This document shows positions 60,822-64,000 of a stretch of DNA of 64,000 nt, one piece after another (position 1 is the stretch's first letter; each line of letters starts with the position of its first letter). The translations under genes were made by a program, and so were the position numbers. The notes beneath the pieces were generated by a model. It made no database searches, was not told where the DNA came from, and saw only the letters and a list, made by a program, of their open reading frames with translations. The stretch is taken from the NCBI RefSeq assembly GCF_003340495.1, contig NZ_QASA01000001.1:3472001-3536000 (forward strand). Direction: 5' to 3'. This DNA comes from Adhaeribacter pallidiroseus. GTDB taxonomy: Bacteria > Bacteroidota > Bacteroidia > Cytophagales > Hymenobacteraceae.

Positions 60822-62376
60822 TCTTCGGCGACAATGTCACAAAAGGAATAATTATTTCTTCTAAAGATACACCGCCATGCTGAAACGTATCTTTATAATA
60901 GTTAACATAATAATTAAAATTATTGGGGTAAGCAAAAAAGTAATCTTCTAAAGCAAAAACGTAGGCCGTCGAAATGTTTTCTTTAGGCAGGAAAATGCGT
61001 TCGGGTTTGCGTACCACGTACACGTCTTTATCGGTAAAGCCCAGGTTTTTGCCGTGCTTGTAGCGCAAGTTGGTATTGGTGTTGCGGTCGCCGATAATTT
61101 TAAAGGGCCGCTTGCACCGGATCGTGCCGTGGTCGGTGGTAATAATCAGTTTGCCTTTTTTATCGGCTATTAATTTTAATGTTTCAAACAACGGGGAGTG
61201 CAAAAACCACGAGCGGGTAAGCGAGCGGTACGCCGACTCATCCGGGGCCAGTTCGCGCACCATGGTGCTATCGGTGCGGGCATGCGACAGCATATCCACG
61301 AAATTGTACACGATAACATTTAATTTATTTTTATCCAGGTTGCTGAATTTACTTACCAAATCTTTACCCGCCTGAATGTTGGTAATTTTATTGTAGCTAA
61401 ATTTTTCCTGGATGCGGTTTTGCTGAAGTAAAATTTCCAGAAATTGCGATTCCTGCAAGTTTTTCCCTTCTTCATCGTCGTCGTTTACCCACAGGTTGGG
61501 GTATTTTTTCTGAATATCGGAAGGCATCATACCGGCAAAAATAGCGTTACGGGCGTAAGCCGTGGTGGTGGGTAAAATGGAATAATACATTTCCTCGTTA
61601 TCCACCGTAAAATATTCCGCAATAATCGGTTCCAGCACTTTCCACTGGTCGTAGCGCAAATTATCAATGAGCACAAAATAAACCGGCTGCTGGCTTTCTT
61701 TCAGCATCGGGAATACCCGTTCTTTAAAGATTTCGTGCGACATGAGCGGGCGTTCGTCGGCTTCGTCGTTAATCCATTCTTCGTAATTATCCATCACAAA
61801 CTTGGCGAAGTTGGAATTGGCTTCGTCTTTTTGCATGCTAATGACTTCGGCCATGCTTTTACCTTCGGTTTCGTCAATTTCCAGCTCCCAGCGCACCAGT
61901 TTCTTATAATTTTCGGCCCATTCTTCGTGGCTCAAGCGCTCCCCAAAGGCCATACCCAAAGTGCGGAAATCGCGTTGGTAACTGCTGTTGGTTTTTTCGG
62001 AAACCAGCCGTTTGTTGTCCAGTATCTTTTTAACGGAAAGTAAAATCTGATTCGGATTTAATGGTTTAATGAGGTAATCGGCGATTTTAGCCCCAATGGC
62101 TTCTTCCATAATGTGCTCTTCCTCGCTCTTGGTAATCATTACCACTGGAATGGTGGGCTTAATGGCTTTAATTTCCGATAATGTTTCCAGACCCGAAATG
62201 CCGGGCATATTTTCGTCCAGAAAAACCACATCGTAATTATTTTCCGAACATTTTTCAATAGCATCGGCCCCGCTGGGTACGGGCGTTATATCGTAGCCTT
62301 TATCTTCCAGAAAAAGAATGTGCGGCTTCAATAAGTCTATCTCGTCATCGGCCCATAAAATATTATATCTTTGCAT
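60814..62376 (-). CDS. porX: PorX, response regulator with PglZ domain, regulator of type IX secretion
   Basis: 520 residues. A receiver domain (1-125) has Asp10/Asp11 and phospho-acceptor Asp54 in VVFLDENMPGISG, then VMITKSEEE and DYLIKPLNPNQI. A helical linker is followed by a PglZ domain of the alkaline phosphatase superfamily (about 215-515) with LIDNLRYDQWKVL, PTTTAYARNAIFAGMMPSDI, NFVDMLSHARTDS and IITTDHGTIRC. This architecture is that of PorX, which with PorY and SigP controls T9SS genes and has phosphodiesterase activity in Porphyromonas. It fits the T9SS cargo protein encoded at 953-3769. Confidence 0.94.
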   Translation of the reverse strand: MQRYNILWADDEIDLLKPHILFLEDKGYDITPVPSGADAIEKCSENNYDVVFLDENMPGISGLETLSEIKAIKPTIPVVMITKSEEEHIMEEAIGAKIADYLIKPLNPNQILLSVKKILDNKRLVSEKTNSSYQRDFRTLGMAFGERLSHEEWAENYKKLVRWELEIDETEGKSMAEVISMQKDEANSNFAKFVMDNYEEWINDEADERPLMSHEIFKERVFPMLKESQQPVYFVLIDNLRYDQWKVLEPIIAEYFTVDNEEMYYSILPTTTAYARNAIFAGMMPSDIQKKYPNLWVNDDDEEGKNLQESQFLEILLQQNRIQEKFSYNKITNIQAGKDLVSKFSNLDKNKLNVIVYNFVDMLSHARTDSTMVRELAPDESAYRSLTRSWFLHSPLFETLKLIADKKGKLIITTDHGTIRCKRPFKIIGDRNTNTNLRYKHGKNLGFTDKDVYVVRKPERIFLPKENISTAYVFALEDYFFAYPNNFNYYVNYYKDTFQHGGVSLEEIIIPFVTLSPKNG

Positions 62377-62567
62377 AGTTTTATTTTTAAAACAAATCGT
62401 GCTTTTTACTGGTTTTGGCCACTGCTGATTTTAAAAAAGTAATGGCGGTAATTATTATTTAACAGTGAATACGCGTAAACAGTTATTATTTCCGGAACGC
62501 AGCACCGTTATTTACAAATATTTACTAGCTAAAATCGCCAACCATCAACGGTTAACTCCTTAATTCA

Positions 62568-63797
62568 TTGAATAAGAAAAAAATTTTTAATGACCCCGTA
62601 TACGGATTTATTACCGTTCCGTCGGAGCTTTTATTTGATATTATTGAACATCCGTATTTTCAGCGCCTGCGCCGGATTAAACAATTAGGTTTAACGGACT
62701 TTGTTTATCCGGGAGCCCTGCATACGCGGTTTCACCACGCGGTGGGTGCCATGCACCTCATGAACAATGCGTTACAAACTTTAAGCAGCAAAAATAACGA
62801 AATTTCGGAGAAAGAATGCGAAGCTTCGCTGATAGCTATTTTGCTGCACGATGTGGGCCATGGCCCGTTTTCGCACGCGCTGGAAACTTCTATTTTTAAA
62901 AATGTATCGCACGAACAGCTTTCGGTGCACATCATGCACCAGTTAAACGAAGTATTCGGCGGAAGATTGAGTTTGGCCATTAAAATTTTTACGGATACCT
63001 ATCCACGCCGCTTTTTTCACCAGTTAGTGTCGAGCCAACTCGATGTGGATCGCTTGGATTACCTGAACCGCGATTCGTTTTATACCGGTGTGCTGGAAGG
63101 TAAAATCGGGGCCGACCGCATTATTAAAATGCTGAACGTGCACGAAGACCAGTTGGTAGTAGAAGAAAAAGCGATTTACTCCATCGAGAATTTTCTGGTA
63201 AGCCGGCGGCTGATGTACTGGCAGGTGTATTTGCACAAAACGGTATTAAGCGCCGAACACATGCTGATTAAACTGGTACAACGAGCCCGCTTTTTGCATC
63301 AGTCCGGGGTAGAGATTCCGGCTAGCGCGGCGTTGCATTTTTTCTTGTCCGAAAATATCTCTCTGGCCGATTTTAAAGCCGAAAATAACATTCTGCAAAA
63401 ATTTACCGCCCTGGACGATTACGATATCTGGCTAGGAATTAAAACCTGGTGCGCGCATCCGGATAAAATATTAGCGCTTTTAGCTACCAGCCTGCTCGAA
63501 CGAAAATTATTTAAAATTTTAATTTCCAGTAAGCCTTTCGACGAAGATATGCTCCTGGGGATTGCCGAACTGGTGCAGGAACAATTTCGTGTAAATGAGT
63601 TTGAAGTACCTTATCTCATGATTTCGGGCAAAATCAGCAACAACGCTTACGAAGGTCATGGCAAATCTATTGATGTGCTTACCAAAATAGGCCACGTAGT
63701 AGACGTTGCCGATGCCTCGGATTTACCGAATATTCATGCCCTGAGCACTACCGTAGAAAAGTACTTTGTGTGTTACCCGAAGGAAATTGCGTTGTAA
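62568..63797 (+). CDS. HD-domain phosphohydrolase (dGTPase-like)
   Basis: 409 residues from a TTG start (N-terminus NKKKIFNDPVYGFITVPSEL). The HD pattern is complete: HPYFQRLRRIKQLGLTDFVYPGALHTRFHHAVGAMH supplies the first His, LLHDVGHGPFSHALE the His-Asp, and SSQLDVDRLDYLNRD the last Asp. These are hallmarks of the dNTPase/SAMHD1-like HD family. The protein probably hydrolyses a nucleotide triphosphate, but the exact substrate is unknown. It is divergent from porX across about 190 bases. Confidence 0.92.
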   Translation: MNKKKIFNDPVYGFITVPSELLFDIIEHPYFQRLRRIKQLGLTDFVYPGALHTRFHHAVGAMHLMNNALQTLSSKNNEISEKECEASLIAILLHDVGHGPFSHALETSIFKNVSHEQLSVHIMHQLNEVFGGRLSLAIKIFTDTYPRRFFHQLVSSQLDVDRLDYLNRDSFYTGVLEGKIGADRIIKMLNVHEDQLVVEEKAIYSIENFLVSRRLMYWQVYLHKTVLSAEHMLIKLVQRARFLHQSGVEIPASAALHFFLSENISLADFKAENNILQKFTALDDYDIWLGIKTWCAHPDKILALLATSLLERKLFKILISSKPFDEDMLLGIAELVQEQFRVNEFEVPYLMISGKISNNAYEGHGKSIDVLTKIGHVVDVADASDLPNIHALSTTVEKYFVCYPKEIAL

Positions 63798-63889
63798 GTT
63801 TTTTAAATTTTTTAAAATCTTACAAGTCTTACATAAAAGGTACTTAATAGTTTTTAAGATAGGGAGGCGTTTAAACCTAAAATAATCTT

Positions 63890-63897
63890 TACTTTTG
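63890..63897 (+). promoter_or_regulatory. -7 promoter element of the gene at the right edge
   Basis: TACTTTTG matches TAnnTTTG. Transcription would start near 63904, only a few bases before the ATG at 63911. Confidence 0.45.
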
Positions 63898-63910
63898 CGC
63901 CGTGCACAAA

Positions 63911-64000
63911 ATGGCTTTTCTTTTATCAGTACTGGTTCTGCTATTGGCAACAATTCCTTGTTGTTTAGCGGATAATTGCCTGAACGAAAAGCCCGCATCC
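63911..64000 (+). CDS. N-terminus of a secreted protein, cut by the window edge
   Basis: ATG at 63911 opens MAFLLSVLVLLLATIPCC, a signal peptide, then LADNCLNEKPAS to the last base. Cysteines at the end of the hydrophobic stretch could give a lipoprotein or a disulfide-bearing secreted protein. A GTG at 63902 is in frame but lies at the predicted transcription start. No family can be assigned from 30 residues. Confidence 0.55.
   Translation, partial: MAFLLSVLVLLLATIPCCLADNCLNEKPAS

Noticed and set aside
63723-63998. Minus-strand frame of 91 residues at the right edge
   Set aside because: It overlaps the end of the HD phosphohydrolase and the start of the secreted protein on the other strand and has no protein-like features.

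Overview
The window looks like chromosome of a Bacteroidota bacterium of the order Cytophagales, most like Hymenobacteraceae; Adhaeribacter is my best guess by feel of the proteins and the roughly mid-40s GC, but it is not proven by the sequence. Supporting signs are two SusC/SusD pairs, a secreted protease with a C-terminal type IX secretion (T9SS) sorting domain, PorX, BshB1, several exact TAnnTTTG promoter elements, and the lack of Shine-Dalgarno sequences.

Layout. 1-5.8 kb: tail of a CocE/NonD-type hydrolase, a large T9SS-exported subtilisin/sedolisin-like peptidase, and a secreted glycerophosphodiester phosphodiesterase. 6.0-9.95 kb: a low-GC island of six small, unrelated, co-oriented genes, each followed by a hairpin with attC-like end boxes; it looks like an integron cassette array without an integrase. 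10-12.3 kb: a ChrB-AraC fusion regulator and the chromate transporter ChrA. 12.9-14.5 kb: a small beta-barrel protein and a TIGR01777 oxidoreductase. 14.7-22.4 kb and 32.3-40.1 kb: two paralogous four-gene operons with the same order, susC-susD-DoxXlike-DoxXlike. Between them lie a 1-Cys peroxiredoxin, a tRNA-like gene, a cytochrome c, an HD hydrolase, bshB1, soxC, soxD, a YeiH-type sulfate exporter and an FAD oxidoreductase that is frameshifted at its end. 40.9-48 kb: RDD, SpoIIM-like, DUF4129, DUF4350, MoxR and DUF58 genes. 48.4-51 kb: an OpuC-type ABC importer whose binding domain has its lobes in swapped order. 51.7-56.4 kb: a LytS/LytTR two-component pair divergent from a TonB-dependent receptor, with a textbook LytTR operator between them. 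56.9-63.8 kb: intradiol dioxygenase, YceI, OsmC, alanine dehydrogenase, tsaE, porX and an HD phosphohydrolase. A new secreted protein begins at the right edge.

How the genes may work together. The most interesting reading is a sulfur-handling island at about 14-41 kb. SoxCD oxidises reduced sulfur, YeiH exports the product, the DoxX-like proteins recall thiosulfate:quinone oxidoreductase subunits, and SusCD would import the substrate. A shared near-palindromic box (consensus GTCTATAGAATTAATAGAC) lies over the predicted start sites of yeiH and of the second susC operon and also near the peroxiredoxin/cytochrome c pair. The long leader of the second operon carries a small ORF ending in Ser-Gly-Cys-Cys-Gly-Gly, and both susC genes share a hairpin leader. 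This is inference, but several independent signals agree.

The intergenic regions are rich in short palindromes (at least three families), a ~210-bp dispersed repeat in three copies, and a recurrent AT-rich palindrome of the form TTTTTAAATTTTTA. Several apparent ORF starts are inflated by readthrough of these elements or of the tRNA; I corrected them below.
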